Assembly: GCA_003222395.1 (NCBI GenBank)
Contig: QHWB01000043.1
Span: forward strand, 1 to 64,000
Direction: 5' to 3'
Origin: Acidobacteriota bacterium
Lineage (GTDB): Bacteria > Acidobacteriota > Vicinamibacteria > Vicinamibacterales > CAVVIG01
Length of the DNA stretch: 64,000 nucleotides
The notes under the pieces were generated by a model. That model saw only the letters and a program-made list of their open reading frames with translations. It had not been told where the DNA came from and did not search any database. Shown one piece after another: positions 11,060 through 20,279 of this stretch. The position numbers and the translations under genes are program-made. Numbering within the stretch: position 1 is the first letter of the stretch; each line of letters begins with the position of its first letter.

Positions 11060-11171
11060 ATTCGGGATTTGGGATTTGGGATTTGCAAAATCCCGAATCC
11101 CAACGAATTCCCAAATCCCAGCGAATCCCAAATCCCCGCGAATCCCGAATCCCGAATCCCGAATCCCGACA
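11060..11171. repeat. GGGATTTGGGATTTG / CAAATCCCGAATCCC island between nuoD and nuoC
   Basis: One arm repeats GGGATTTG three times. The other holds about ten copies of AATCCC or AATCCCGA, several separated by CGAATC. The arms are complementary and can form a long hairpin between two nuo genes. The words match those at 8723-8782, so this island and that one probably have the same origin. Confidence 0.87.
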
Positions 11172-11174
11172 CGA

Positions 11175-12152
11175 TCACTCGATCTCTGCTTCTTCCCTTG
11201 CCTGTCGGAGCTTCAGCCAGTCGAGCGGATTCTCCATCAGCAGCTCGCCCGGACCTTCGAGCGGATAGTCCTTGCGCTCGGGGAATCCCTGCCAGTCTTC
11301 GGGCATGAGGATGCGCCGGCGATCGGGATGGCCGGTGAAGTTCACCCCGAACATGTCGTACACCTCGCGCTCGAGCCAGTTGGCCGCAGCCCATACGCCG
11401 GTGACCGACGGAATCGGCTGATGCTCCGCGACCTTCACCTTCAACCGCACGCGGTGGCGATGCCGCGTCGAGTACAGCATGTACAGAACGTCGAATCGCC
11501 CTTCGGTTCGCGGCGGCCAGTCGGTCGCCGTGAGATCGGACAGGTAGTCGAACGCCGCGTCGGGCGCGTCGCGCAGACGCCGCGCGACGTCGAGCAGCTG
11601 CGCGACCGGCACGATGATCGTCCAGTCGCCGACCCAGAAGCTGAGCGCGGCAACTCCGCCGGGAACCGCAGTCTGCAGTGTCGTGATGAAGGCGGGCGGC
11701 GTTTTGTCGGCCGGCGGCGGCGGATCGGGCGGTCCCGTCGGGGGCGCCGCTTTGGGCACATGCGCTTCAGCGCCACCGGCCGGTGGTTTCGGAGGAGCCG
11801 GCTTCGCAGGAGGAGCCGCCTTCGCGGCCGCGGTCGGTGCGGCCGCTTCGGCGCCCGAGGCTTTTGGCGCCGGCGCCGCGGCACGGACGGCTGGATCGGC
11901 CGGCGCCGTCGGCTGCCCGGTCGCAGAGCTCGTCTCGCTGACCGTCGCTGTGACGGCGGCTTCGATGTTGGCGGGCTTCGGCGCCGGTGGCTCGGTGCGC
12001 GGCGCACCCGGCGGCGCGGCAGACGCGCCGGCGCCTGGCGCATCCGTGCGCGACACCTCTCCCTTCAACGGTTCCGCGGGCGCTTGACTCGATGGCTTGT
12101 CAGCCGCTGCAGTCGGGGGGGTCTCTGGCGGCTTGCGATCGTCTACACCCAC
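11175..12152 (-). CDS. nuoC: NADH-quinone oxidoreductase subunit C with a long Pro/Ala-rich N-terminal extension
   Basis: NuoC is the 30-kDa-type hydrophilic subunit of complex I. The NuoC domain occupies about residues 155-325 and shows DYLSDLTATDWPP, SVTGVWAAANWLEREVYDMF and the C-terminal DRRRILMPEDWQGFPERKDY. Residues 1-154 are a low-complexity extension of Pro, Ala and Lys without cysteines. A GTG at 12152 overlaps the end of nuoA by 10 bases and is taken as the start. The extension keeps frame and contains no stop, so it seems to be translated, but a shorter product from an internal start cannot be excluded. Confidence 0.9.
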   Translation of the reverse strand: MGVDDRKPPETPPTAAADKPSSQAPAEPLKGEVSRTDAPGAGASAAPPGAPRTEPPAPKPANIEAAVTATVSETSSATGQPTAPADPAVRAAAPAPKASGAEAAAPTAAAKAAPPAKPAPPKPPAGGAEAHVPKAAPPTGPPDPPPPADKTPPAFITTLQTAVPGGVAALSFWVGDWTIIVPVAQLLDVARRLRDAPDAAFDYLSDLTATDWPPRTEGRFDVLYMLYSTRHRHRVRLKVKVAEHQPIPSVTGVWAAANWLEREVYDMFGVNFTGHPDRRRILMPEDWQGFPERKDYPLEGPGELLMENPLDWLKLRQAREEAEIE

Positions 12153-12499
12153 TCGAGCGCGCCCTTTTGCCACGCGTAGTAGTAGCCGACGACCAGAATG
12201 AAGATGAAGACCATCATTTCGATCAGCCCGAACAGCGCCAGCTTGTTGAAGATTACTGCCCACGGAAACATGAACACGGTCTCGACGTCGAAAATCACGA
12301 ACAGCATCGCGACCAGGTAGTAGCGGATGCTGTAGCGATCGCGCGCGTCGGTCGCCGGTTCGATGCCGCACTCGTACGGCTCCAGCTTCACCTTGTTGTA
12401 TTTGTGCGGATGCAGCAGGTTCGAGAACACGATCGTGAAGATCGCAAAACCGGTCGCGACAGCGACGAACATGGCGATGGGAATGTAGGCTGAAAGCAT
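12143..12499 (-). CDS. nuoA: NADH-quinone oxidoreductase subunit A
   Basis: NuoA (118 residues) is a three-helix membrane subunit of complex I. It shows the conserved KLEPYECGIEPATDARDRY loop, with the cysteine that tracks the active/deactive transition in homologues, and VIFDVETVFMFPWAV. It is the first gene of the nuo-atp run and is read divergently from the first VWA gene. Its end overlaps nuoC, and nuoB, which normally follows, is absent. Confidence 0.97.
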   Translation of the reverse strand: MLSAYIPIAMFVAVATGFAIFTIVFSNLLHPHKYNKVKLEPYECGIEPATDARDRYSIRYYLVAMLFVIFDVETVFMFPWAVIFNKLALFGLIEMMVFIFILVVGYYYAWQKGALEWV

Positions 12500-12526
12500 G
12501 TGGGTAGCGACCGGCCGGCCGAGCGG

Positions 12527-12556
12527 TTTATATCACACGCAACCGCGCTCATGCAA
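12527..12556 (-). promoter_or_regulatory. Candidate promoter of the nuo-atp operon
   Basis: On the minus strand TTGCAT (12556-12551) is followed after 18 bases by TATAAA (12532-12527), about 28 bases before the nuoA ATG. It is the best sigma-70-like pair in the divergent nuoA/VWA gap. The match is read by eye and transcription start is not proven. Confidence 0.45.
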
Positions 12557-12602
12557 TTTCCTGCAACTCACACATTTCAAATAGTTTTTGCTCGTTCTCG
12601 GC

Positions 12603-12631
12603 TTGCGCCGTTCAAAGCCGGGACCTATACT
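12603..12631 (+). promoter_or_regulatory. Candidate leaderless promoter of the first VWA gene
   Basis: TTGCGC (12603-12608), a 17-base spacer and TATACT (12626-12631) lie with the -10 only six bases before the ATG at 12638. Transcription would therefore begin at or next to the start codon. The same six-base spacing is seen at 20268, 34253 and 37238. Confidence 0.45.
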
Positions 12632-12637
12632 CAATCG

Positions 12638-13564
12638 ATGAACGATCGTCGCGTTTCGGCGGCGGCACTCGCGGTGGCGGCGCTCTGTTCGGCGTCGTGG
12701 TTCGGCGCCGCGTCTCTCTCCGCGCAGGCGATTCAGAAGCAGGTCTACGTCAGCGTCGTCGATCAGAACGGCGCGGCCGTTCCCGATCTCGGACCATCCG
12801 ACATCGTCGTGCGCGAGGACAACGTCGCGCGCGAGGTGCTGCGCGTCGCGCCGGCCGACGACCCGATGCAGATCGCGGTGCTCGTCGACACCAGTCAGAC
12901 CGCGCGAAACGACATCTCCCAGATCAGGCAGGCGCTGCCCCCCTTCGTCGAAGCGCTGACGAGGCCCAACGAGGCCGGCCGGAAGAACGAGGTCGCCATC
13001 ATCTCATTCGGTGAGCGGCCGACAGTGATGGCCGATTACTCGACCAATCCCGGTGCGCTCAAGAAAGGCATCGATCGCCTGTGGCCGCTCGACGGTTCCG
13101 GCGCGTACTTCCTCGACGCGATCGTTGAAACGGTTCAGGGTTTCAGGAAACGCGAGGCGCAGCGTCCGGTGATCGTCGCGATCGTCGTCGAGGGACGGGA
13201 ACTGAGCTACCGGATGTACGACCAGGTGCTCGAGCCGCTGCGCAACAGCTCGGCGGCGCTGTACGCGTTGATGATCGGGCAGCCTATGAGCGGCCTCAGC
13301 GAGGAAACGCGCAGCCGCAACATCGTCGTCGACAGGGGACCGACCGAGAGCGGCGGATCGCGTGAGCAGCTCCTGACGAGCATGGCGCTCGCCGGAAAGT
13401 TGAAGCAGCTCGCCGATCAGCTCACCCATCAATACCTGGTGACCTACGCGCGCCCGCAGACGCTCATTCCACCCGAGCGCGTCACGGTCGGCACGACGAA
13501 GCCCGGGCTCGTCGCGCGCGGCACGCCCGTCAAAGACCAGAAACCAGAGTCGAGACGGCCGTGA
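12638..13564 (+). CDS. Secreted VWA-domain protein (acidobacterial VWFA-related type), first of a pair
   Basis: This 308-residue protein has an N-terminal signal peptide (cleavage near SLSAQA), a short β-rich segment (QVYVSVVDQNGAAVPDL) and a von Willebrand A-like domain from about residue 80. The metal site reads VLVDTSQTARN, a DxSxT form of the usual DxSxS. The C-terminal part HQYLVTYARP is typical of the VWFA-related proteins common in Acidobacteriota, whose function is unknown. It overlaps the next gene by GTGA. Its position upstream of the haem genes is probably transcriptional rather than functional. Confidence 0.85.
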   Translation: MNDRRVSAAALAVAALCSASWFGAASLSAQAIQKQVYVSVVDQNGAAVPDLGPSDIVVREDNVAREVLRVAPADDPMQIAVLVDTSQTARNDISQIRQALPPFVEALTRPNEAGRKNEVAIISFGERPTVMADYSTNPGALKKGIDRLWPLDGSGAYFLDAIVETVQGFRKREAQRPVIVAIVVEGRELSYRMYDQVLEPLRNSSAALYALMIGQPMSGLSEETRSRNIVVDRGPTESGGSREQLLTSMALAGKLKQLADQLTHQYLVTYARPQTLIPPERVTVGTTKPGLVARGTPVKDQKPESRRP

Positions 13565-14496
13565 AGCCACTGATCTGCGCGGTCGCCGCGGCCGCCTTCG
13601 TATCCGCGCAAACGCCCACAAGGGATCAGCAGCCTCAGCGTCAGCAGCCCTCGTTCCGGGCGGGCGTCGAGCTGGTGTCGCTCAACGTGACGGTGACCGA
13701 CGCCGGCAAGTACGTCACCGATCTCGCCGCGACCGACTTCGCCGTGTACGAGGATGGCGCGAAGCAGGACATCACGTTCTTCAACAAGTCGAACCTGCCC
13801 ATCGCGCTGGCGTTTCTCGTCGACACCAGCGCGAGCATGGAGACGAAGCTGCAGACGGCGCAGGAAGCGGCGATTGGATTCGCGCGCAAGCTTCGCAAGC
13901 AGGATCTCGCCGAAGTCGTCGACTTCGACAGCCGCGTCGTCGTGCTCGCGAACTTCACCAACAACATCGGCGATCTCGAGGCGGCCATCAGGAAGACATC
14001 CGCGGGCGGATCCACATCGCTCTACAACGCCGTCTACATCGCGCTGAAGGATTTGAAGAAGGTCGTCGCGAAGAACGTGGACGAAATCCGCCGTGAGGCG
14101 ATCATCGTGCTCTCGGACGGGGAGGACACGTCGAGCCTGCTGCCGTTCGAGGAAGTGCTGGATCTCGCGAAGCGATCCGAGACCGCGATTTACTCCATCG
14201 GCCTGCGCGCGGGCGAGGGCCCTTCGACGACGACGCGCGGCTTCAAGGAAGCCGAGTTCGTCCTCCGGCAGTTCTCCCAGGAGACCGGCGGCCGCGCGTT
14301 CTTTCCCAATCAGCTTTCGGATCTGAACAACGTGTACGGGCAGATCGCCGAGGAGCTGTCGAGTCAGTACACGGTGGGATACTCGTCGCGGAACCCCAAA
14401 CGTGACGGCGCCTGGCGGCGGATCGTCGTCCGCGTGAACCGGCCCAATCTCGTGGCGCGCACCAAACAGGGATACTTCGCCCCAACCAACCACTGA
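13561..14496 (+). CDS. Secreted VWA-domain protein, second of a pair
   Basis: This 311-residue paralogue of the preceding gene starts at a GTG that overlaps its stop codon. It has a signal-like N-terminus (LICAVAAAAFVSAQ), the β segment ELVSLNVTVTDAGKYVTDL, and a VWA domain with a complete metal-ion site FLVDTSASMETKL plus the second loop SAGGSTSLYNAVY and the third acidic position AIIVLSDGEDTSS. The end reads SQYTVGYSSRNPKRDGAWRR, the usual family ending. Its stop codon overlaps the start of hemX (TGATG), so VWA and haem genes are translationally coupled. Confidence 0.87.
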   Translation: MKPLICAVAAAAFVSAQTPTRDQQPQRQQPSFRAGVELVSLNVTVTDAGKYVTDLAATDFAVYEDGAKQDITFFNKSNLPIALAFLVDTSASMETKLQTAQEAAIGFARKLRKQDLAEVVDFDSRVVVLANFTNNIGDLEAAIRKTSAGGSTSLYNAVYIALKDLKKVVAKNVDEIRREAIIVLSDGEDTSSLLPFEEVLDLAKRSETAIYSIGLRAGEGPSTTTRGFKEAEFVLRQFSQETGGRAFFPNQLSDLNNVYGQIAEELSSQYTVGYSSRNPKRDGAWRRIVVRVNRPNLVARTKQGYFAPTNH

Positions 14497-15323
14497 TGAT
14501 GAACATCACGCCTCTCGTTATCTACGCCGCGGCGATGGTCGCGTACGGATGGCATTTCACCGAGCGCAACCCGATGGTCGGCCGCACGGCGACGACGCTG
14601 CTCATCTTCGCCGCGCTCGCGCACACCTTCGTCATCGGGATGCTGACGATGGACGTCGGCCACGTGCCGGTAGCGGGTGCGACCTCCGCGATCTCGACCT
14701 TCGTATGGCTCCTCGCGCTCGCGTACCTCTACATCGAGCTGACGACCGACGAGCGCGCGATGGGCGTGTTCATCCTTCCGCTGCTCGTGTCGCTGCAGGC
14801 CATTCCGGCGCTGCGGCCCGGCGTCGAAGATCTCGCGCCGGTATTGCAGGGACCGCTGTTCGGCGTCCACGTCTCGTCGCTCCTGTTCGCGTACGCGAGC
14901 TTCGCGCTCGCGTGCGTCATCGGCGTCACCTACGTGCTGCTGTTCAAGGAGATCAAGGCGAAGCATCTCGGCTTCTTCTACGCGCGGCTGCCGTCGCTGC
15001 AGGTGCTCGATCGGATGAATCACGTCGCCATCGTCGTCGGCTGGGTCTTCCTCACGATCGGCATCATCGTCGGCGCCATCTGGGCGGCGCAGGCCCAGGG
15101 CGGCTACGCGGGGGATCCGCGCGTGCAGGCGATGTCGCTGAAGGATCCGAAGATCATCGTCGCGCTGGTGTGCTGGCTCGTGTATTCCTTCGAGCTGTTC
15201 GCAGCGCGCCGGATCGGGTGGGGCGGACGCCGGGCCGCGTATCTCTCGACGCTCGGATTCGTGATCGTGCTGTTGAACTTCGTGCCGATCAGCTATTTCT
15301 TCACGCAAAGCCACAATTTCTGA
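14496..15323 (+). CDS. hemX: HemX/CcsA-family membrane protein (cytochrome c assembly type)
   Basis: This 275-residue protein has eight or so membrane helices. It belongs to the CcsA/ResC/HemX family, seen in GVHVSSLLFAYASFALACVI, the RMNHVAIVVGWVFLTIGI stretch and the WAAQAQGGYAGDP segment. HemX proteins lie beside hemA in many bacteria and influence glutamyl-tRNA reductase or haem handling; CcsA proteins deliver haem to apocytochrome c. Its place directly before hemA, with a one-base overlap (TGATG), favours HemX. A role in cytochrome c maturation is the alternative. Confidence 0.83.
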   Translation: MMNITPLVIYAAAMVAYGWHFTERNPMVGRTATTLLIFAALAHTFVIGMLTMDVGHVPVAGATSAISTFVWLLALAYLYIELTTDERAMGVFILPLLVSLQAIPALRPGVEDLAPVLQGPLFGVHVSSLLFAYASFALACVIGVTYVLLFKEIKAKHLGFFYARLPSLQVLDRMNHVAIVVGWVFLTIGIIVGAIWAAQAQGGYAGDPRVQAMSLKDPKIIVALVCWLVYSFELFAARRIGWGGRRAAYLSTLGFVIVLLNFVPISYFFTQSHNF

Positions 15324-16690
15324 TGAAGCTGGTCGTCGTCGGAATCAGCCATCGGACCGCTCCGGTCGAACTGCGCGAGCGCGTCGACTTCAACGTGCGG
15401 GGCGTACGCGAGGCGCTCGTCGCGCTCGCCGAGCGCGGATCGACGCGCGAAGCGGTCATCGTCTCGACGTGCAACCGCGCCGAGATCTACGCCGCCTGCG
15501 ACGACGCGAAGCGCACGCGTGACGACGTGGCCAGGTTCATCAGCGACTTCAACGAGGTGCCGCCGGCCGAAGTCGCGCCGCACGTGCAGGAGCTCGTCGA
15601 TCTCGACGCCGCGCGGCACCTGTTCCGCGTCGCGGGCGGGCTCGACTCGCTCGTCGTCGGCGAGCCGCAGATCCTCGGACAGGTCAAGGAAGCGCACACG
15701 GCGGCGGCCGAGGCGCAGACAGTCGGTCCGATGCTGAACCGGCTGTTTCATTCGTGCTTCGCGGTCGGCAAGCGCGTGCGGACGGAAACGGGCCTCGGCT
15801 CGGGCGCCGTGTCCGTGAGCTACGCCGCCGTCGCGCTCGCGCGAAAGATTTTCGGCGACCTGAGAGGACGTAACGTCGTCGTCATCGGCGCCGGCGAGAT
15901 GGGCAAGCTCACCGCGCTGCACATGAAGACGGAGGGCGTCCACAAGATGACGATCGTGAGCCGCACGATGGCGCATGCCGCCCAGACGGCCGAGGCGATC
16001 GGCGGCGCGAGCGCCGCGCCGTGGGACGAGCTCGACGCCGTCCTCGGCGCCGGCGACATCGTCATCACAGCGACCGGCGCGTCGGCGGCCATCCTCACGA
16101 AGGCGCACGTCGAGGCGATCATGCGCCCGCGGCGCAACCGGCCGCTCTTCATCATCGACATCGCACTGCCGCGCGACGTGGAACCGGCAGCCGGCGAGAT
16201 CGAGCAGGTGTTCCTGTACAACATCGACGACCTCCAGGCGACCGTGCGCGAGAACCTCGCGCGCCGCGCCAGCGAAGTGGCGCGCGCCGAGACGATCGTC
16301 GCCGAGGAAGTCGACAAGTTCGCCGCCTGGCTCCGATCGCGCGGCGCCATTCCGACCGTGGTCGCGCTGCGGCAGCGCTTCGAGGCGATCCGCCGCGCCG
16401 AGCTCGAGCGCCTCGACTTCAAGCTGGCGACGCTTCCGCCCGAAGCGCGCATGCGCGTCGACGAGATCACGCATCTCATCATCGAAAAGCTGCTGCTGAC
16501 CCCGACCGAGCAGCTCAAGGCCATCGGCGACGCCGAGACCGTCGGCGCGTACACCGAAGCGCTCACGCGCCTCTTCGGCCTGACAGACGATGCGGCGGCG
16601 GCCGCTCCACGGGCTCCAGCGACAGGCGCCGCGCAGCAGGACGCCAAGGTCGAGCCGTTCAACCGCAATCGGCCGCGGTCGGGCCGCTGA
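15323..16690 (+). CDS. hemA: Glutamyl-tRNA reductase
   Basis: The enzyme (455 residues) reduces glutamyl-tRNA to glutamate-1-semialdehyde, the first committed step of the C5 haem pathway. It begins VVVGISHRTAPVELRER and has the catalytic cysteine in STCNRAE (Cys50). GLDSLVVGEPQILGQVKEA follows, then the NADPH domain (VVVIGAGEMGKL) and a C-terminal dimerisation helix bundle. The ATG at 15323 overlaps the hemX stop codon. A longer open frame upstream is the shadow of hemX and was discarded. Its product is used by HemL, encoded at 21982. Confidence 0.97.
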   Translation: MKLVVVGISHRTAPVELRERVDFNVRGVREALVALAERGSTREAVIVSTCNRAEIYAACDDAKRTRDDVARFISDFNEVPPAEVAPHVQELVDLDAARHLFRVAGGLDSLVVGEPQILGQVKEAHTAAAEAQTVGPMLNRLFHSCFAVGKRVRTETGLGSGAVSVSYAAVALARKIFGDLRGRNVVVIGAGEMGKLTALHMKTEGVHKMTIVSRTMAHAAQTAEAIGGASAAPWDELDAVLGAGDIVITATGASAAILTKAHVEAIMRPRRNRPLFIIDIALPRDVEPAAGEIEQVFLYNIDDLQATVRENLARRASEVARAETIVAEEVDKFAAWLRSRGAIPTVVALRQRFEAIRRAELERLDFKLATLPPEARMRVDEITHLIIEKLLLTPTEQLKAIGDAETVGAYTEALTRLFGLTDDAAAAAPRAPATGAAQQDAKVEPFNRNRPRSGR

Positions 16691-16693
16691 TCC

Positions 16694-17686
16694 GTGTCGC
16701 GCGAGCTTCGCATCGGCACGCGCGGCAGCCAACTCGCTCTGTGGCAGGCGAACACGGTCAAGCGTCGCATCGAGGAAGCCGGCGGACCGGCCTGCCGCAT
16801 CGTCGTCATCAAAACGTCCGGCGACCGGCTGCAGGAAGCGCCGTTGTCCGAGGTGGGCGGCAAGCGGCTCTTCGTGAAGGAAATCGAAGATGCGCTGCTG
16901 CGCAACGAGGTCGACCTCGCTGTCCACAGCAGCAAGGACATGCCGGCGGTTCTTCCCGAAGCGCTGACGATCGCGGCTGTGCTGCCGCGAGAAGATCCGC
17001 TGGATGCGGTGGTCCTCCCGCTGGGGAGCATCCGGCTGAGGCCGCCCTCGATTGCTTCAATCGACGACCTCGTCGCGGCGCTGGGGCGGTCTCCCGCAAT
17101 CGGAACCGGAAGCGTACGGCGTATTGCTCAGCTGACGCGACTGTTTCCCGGCGCCCGCTTCACACCGATTCGCGGCAACCTCGACACGCGGTTGCGAAAG
17201 CTGGACGAAGGCGTTCATGATGCGCTGGTGCTCGCCGCGGCCGGATTGCGGCGCCTTGGCTTCGCGTCGCGCATCTCGCTGACGCTGCCTGCCGCCGCGT
17301 GCGTGCCCGCGCCGGGACAGGGGATCGTCGCGATCGAAGTCCGCGACGGCGACGACGACACGCGGCGTGCGGTAGTGCACATCGACGACCGAGCGGCCGG
17401 CGCGGCGTTGAAAGCCGAGCGCGCGGTCGTCAAGGCGCTCGGCGGTGGATGTCAGACGCCGATCGGCGCGCTCGCGACGCCCGAGGACGGCGACACTCTG
17501 CAGCTCGTCGCCGTGGTAGTCGCGCTCGACGGCAGCCGCGCCGTTCGCAGGCACGCGCGAGGGCCGCGGGAGCGCGCGGCGGCGCTCGGCGCGAGCGTCG
17601 GCGCGCAGCTGCTCGCCGACGGCGCCGGCGACATCCTCGCGGACGCGCATCGCGCGCAGGCGGCCGTCGAGGGGATACAACCGTAA
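16694..17686 (+). CDS. hemC: Porphobilinogen deaminase (hydroxymethylbilane synthase)
   Basis: The enzyme (330 residues, GTG start) joins four porphobilinogen molecules into hydroxymethylbilane. It shows the opening IGTRGSQLALWQAN, AVHSSKDMPAVLP, GTGSVRRIAQL and the cofactor-attachment cysteine in GGGCQTPIGA (about residue 252), where the dipyrromethane is bound. It lies three bases after hemA and 22 bases before the fused cobA-hemD gene. Confidence 0.97.
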   Translation: MSRELRIGTRGSQLALWQANTVKRRIEEAGGPACRIVVIKTSGDRLQEAPLSEVGGKRLFVKEIEDALLRNEVDLAVHSSKDMPAVLPEALTIAAVLPREDPLDAVVLPLGSIRLRPPSIASIDDLVAALGRSPAIGTGSVRRIAQLTRLFPGARFTPIRGNLDTRLRKLDEGVHDALVLAAAGLRRLGFASRISLTLPAAACVPAPGQGIVAIEVRDGDDDTRRAVVHIDDRAAGAALKAERAVVKALGGGCQTPIGALATPEDGDTLQLVAVVVALDGSRAVRRHARGPRERAAALGASVGAQLLADGAGDILADAHRAQAAVEGIQP

Positions 17687-17708
17687 CGCGCACACGTGAG
17701 TCATCAGG

Positions 17709-19250
17709 TTGTCCATCGTTTACCTCATCGGCGCGGGGCCTGGCGATCCAGGCCTGATCACCGTCCGCGGCCTCCAGTGCCTCGCGGCGGCGGATGTGGT
17801 CCTGTACGACCACCTCGTGCCGGCGCGCCTGCTCCGGTACGCGCGGCCCGATGCCGAGAAGATCGACGTCGGCGTCGCCGCGCCGCAGCCGCTCGAACAG
17901 GAAGCGATCTGTTATCTGCTGGCCGAGAAAGCGCGCGAAGGACGCAACGTCGCGCGATTGAAGTGGGGCGATCCGTTCTTCTTCGATCGCGGCGGCAACG
18001 AGGCGCTGTTCCTGCACGAGCAGCGCGTGCAGTTCGAAGTCATTCCGGGCATCCCCGCCGGCGTCGCGGTGCCGAGTTACGCCGGCGTGCCGATCACGTA
18101 TCCCGGCGGAGGCGACACGCTGACGTTCGTCCGCGGTCACGAAGACGAGGGCAAGGCGCGCGCGTCGATCGACTGGACGAGCCTCGCGCGCCTCGACGGA
18201 ACGATCGTCTGCTACGCAGGACCTGATCAACTGCCGCAGATGCTCACATCGCTGCTGTCGCACGGCCGGAGAGCGGACGATTCGACGGCCGTCGTCTACG
18301 ACGGCACGCTGCCGACGCAGCAAACGATGATCGGCACGCTCGACGAGATCTCTCGGGCGATGCGACAGTCGGAGGACCGCCGTCCGGCGGTTCTCGTGGT
18401 CGGCCGCGTCGCGGGGTTGCGCGAGCACCTGCGCTGGTTCGATGCGCGGCCGCTCTTCGGGAAGCGCGTCCTCGTCACGCGGCCGCGGGAGCAGGCCGCA
18501 GAGCTGGTCGAACAGCTGGAGGCGGTCGGCGCCGACACTATCGTCGCCCCCATGATCCGCATCGTGCCTCCCGACGACTACGCGCCGCTCGACGACGTGT
18601 GCGCGCGCGCGGCGGAGTTCGACTGGATCGTCTTCACGAGCACCAACGCCGTCGACGCGTTCATCGATCGCCTGCTTCTCAGCCCGCAGGATCTGCGCGC
18701 GCTCAAAGGCGTGAGGCTCTGCGTCGTCGGGCCCGCGACGGCGGAGCGGCTCGCGAAGTACGGGTTGAAGGTCGATCTGACGCCGGCCGAGTACCGCGCC
18801 GAAGCGGTCGTGCGCGCGATCACCGAGGCGGGCGACGTCCGCGGGCTCAGGATCCTGCTGCCGCACGCCGACATCGGACGCGAGGTGATCGCCGACGAGC
18901 TGCGCCGCCAGGGCGCCGACGTCACCGAGGTCGTCGCATATCGTACGGTGGTCGTCGAGCCGGAGCGTGAGGGCGAGCCCGATATCTACCGGATGCTGCT
19001 CGAGCGGCGCATCGACGTCGTGACGTTTACGAGCGCGTCCGCCGTCCGCAACTTCGTCCGCGTGCTCGGCCCCGAACCGGCAGCCGATCTGCTCCGAACG
19101 ACGGTCGTCGCCTGCATCGGTCCGGTGACGGCCGAAGCGGCGGCGCAGTGCAACGTGGAAGCGACGATCATTCCGACGGGCTACACGATTCCGGGACTCG
19201 TCGAGGCCATCGTGAAGTACTTCGCGGACAGGAAGAAGGACACGGAGTGA
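17709..19250 (+). CDS. Fused uroporphyrinogen-III C-methyltransferase / uroporphyrinogen-III synthase
   Basis: The 513-residue protein joins two enzymes. Residues 1 to about 250 form a CobA/SUMT methyltransferase with [18 protein letters not shown] and the substrate loop [19 protein letters not shown], which makes precorrin-2 for sirohaem or cobalamin. From about residue 255 a HemD domain ([20 protein letters not shown] to the C-terminus) closes hydroxymethylbilane to uroporphyrinogen III. The fusion places the branch point between haem and corrin synthesis in one polypeptide. The start is a TTG at 17709. Its stop overlaps hemB (GTGA). Confidence 0.93.
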   Translation: MSIVYLIGAGPGDPGLITVRGLQCLAAADVVLYDHLVPARLLRYARPDAEKIDVGVAAPQPLEQEAICYLLAEKAREGRNVARLKWGDPFFFDRGGNEALFLHEQRVQFEVIPGIPAGVAVPSYAGVPITYPGGGDTLTFVRGHEDEGKARASIDWTSLARLDGTIVCYAGPDQLPQMLTSLLSHGRRADDSTAVVYDGTLPTQQTMIGTLDEISRAMRQSEDRRPAVLVVGRVAGLREHLRWFDARPLFGKRVLVTRPREQAAELVEQLEAVGADTIVAPMIRIVPPDDYAPLDDVCARAAEFDWIVFTSTNAVDAFIDRLLLSPQDLRALKGVRLCVVGPATAERLAKYGLKVDLTPAEYRAEAVVRAITEAGDVRGLRILLPHADIGREVIADELRRQGADVTEVVAYRTVVVEPEREGEPDIYRMLLERRIDVVTFTSASAVRNFVRVLGPEPAADLLRTTVVACIGPVTAEAAAQCNVEATIIPTGYTIPGLVEAIVKYFADRKKDTE

Positions 19251-20248
19251 CGCATATTCACCTTCAAACCCACACGTCGCTCAATCTCACGAAGCGGCTC
19301 CGCCGCCTGCGTCAATCCGAGCCGATGCGGGCGCTGGTGCGCGAGACGCGGCTTTCGCCGGATATGTTCGTGCTGCCGCTGTTCGTGTGCGAGGGCGAGG
19401 CCGTCCGGCGCGAGATCGCGTCGATGCCCGGTGTCTTCAATCTGTCGGTCGACGAAGCCGTCAAGGAAGTGGCGGCCGCGAAGGGCGACGGCATCAACAG
19501 CGTCCTGCTCTTCGGTCTGCCCGATCACAAAGACGACATCGGATCGAGCGCGTACGACCCGGAGGCGCCGGTGCAGTGCGCGGTGCGCACGATCAAGCGC
19601 GCAGTGCCCGGCACGCTCGTGATGACCGACGTGTGCCTGTGCGAGTACACCGACCACGGCCACTGCGGCATCGTCATCGACAACGAGATCGCGAACGATC
19701 CGACCGTCGATCAACTCGTCCGCGCCGCCGTGTCTCATGCCGCGGCGGGCGCGGACATCGTCGCACCCTCCGACATGATGGACGGACGCGTCGGCGCGAT
19801 TCGACGCGCGCTCGACGAGCGGGGCTTCGAGCACGTCGCGATCATGTCGTACGCCGCCAAGTACTGGTCGGCGTTCTACGGTCCGTTCCGCGAGGCCGCC
19901 AATTCGGCGCCGAGGTTCGGCGATCGCCGATCGCATCAGATGGATCCCGCCAACGCGGCCGAGGCGCTGCGCGAAGTCGAACAGGACCTCGCCGAAGGGG
20001 CCGACATCGTGATGGTCAAGCCGGCGCTGCTCTACCTGGATGTCATCACGCGCGTGAAGGAGTCGTTCGGCTATCCGACCGCCGCCTATCACGTGAGCGG
20101 CGAATACGCGATGCTGAAGGCGGCCGCGCGCAACGGCTGGATCGACGAGCCGCGCGCGATGGTCGAGACGCTCACCGCGATCCGGCGCGCCGGCGCGGAC
20201 GTCATCGTCACGTACTACGCGCGCGACATCGCCCGCGCCATCGCGTGA
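19247..20248 (+). CDS. hemB: Delta-aminolevulinic acid dehydratase (porphobilinogen synthase)
   Basis: The enzyme (333 residues from the overlapping GTG at 19247) condenses two 5-aminolevulinate molecules into porphobilinogen. It shows the metal-binding [14 protein letters not shown] and the two Schiff-base lysine regions ([17 protein letters not shown] and [10 protein letters not shown]). The sequence before [18 protein letters not shown] is variable, so the ATG at 19324 cannot be the start because conserved residues precede it. The cysteine-rich segment suggests a zinc-type enzyme. Confidence 0.96.
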   Translation: MTHIHLQTHTSLNLTKRLRRLRQSEPMRALVRETRLSPDMFVLPLFVCEGEAVRREIASMPGVFNLSVDEAVKEVAAAKGDGINSVLLFGLPDHKDDIGSSAYDPEAPVQCAVRTIKRAVPGTLVMTDVCLCEYTDHGHCGIVIDNEIANDPTVDQLVRAAVSHAAAGADIVAPSDMMDGRVGAIRRALDERGFEHVAIMSYAAKYWSAFYGPFREAANSAPRFGDRRSHQMDPANAAEALREVEQDLAEGADIVMVKPALLYLDVITRVKESFGYPTAAYHVSGEYAMLKAAARNGWIDEPRAMVETLTAIRRAGADVIVTYYARDIARAIA

Positions 20249-20267
20249 TCGGATCGTGTGACCTCGA

Positions 20268-20273
20268 TATAAT
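20268..20273 (+). promoter_or_regulatory. Candidate -10 box six bases before the D-aminoacylase start
   Basis: A consensus TATAAT lies in the 31-base gap after hemB, with six bases between it and the GTG at 20280. No convincing -35 was found. If active, the mRNA would be leaderless, and the amidohydrolase and hemL would have a promoter of their own inside the haem cluster. Confidence 0.4.
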
Positions 20274-20279
20274 CCGCTC

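Noticed and set aside
8077-11171. CRISPR array in the repeat-rich gaps of the nuo operon
   Set aside because: Units are 7-15 bases, abut without unique spacers and turn into their own complement; no cas gene is present.
11640-12152. Possibility that the NuoC extension is a degraded NuoB fusion
   Set aside because: NuoB needs a CxxC-type cysteine set; the extension has no cysteine and is Pro/Ala-rich, so NuoB must be elsewhere.
14549-15322. Upstream extension of the hemA frame
   Set aside because: It is the out-of-frame copy of hemX. GTR homology starts at the ATG at 15323 that overlaps the hemX stop codon.
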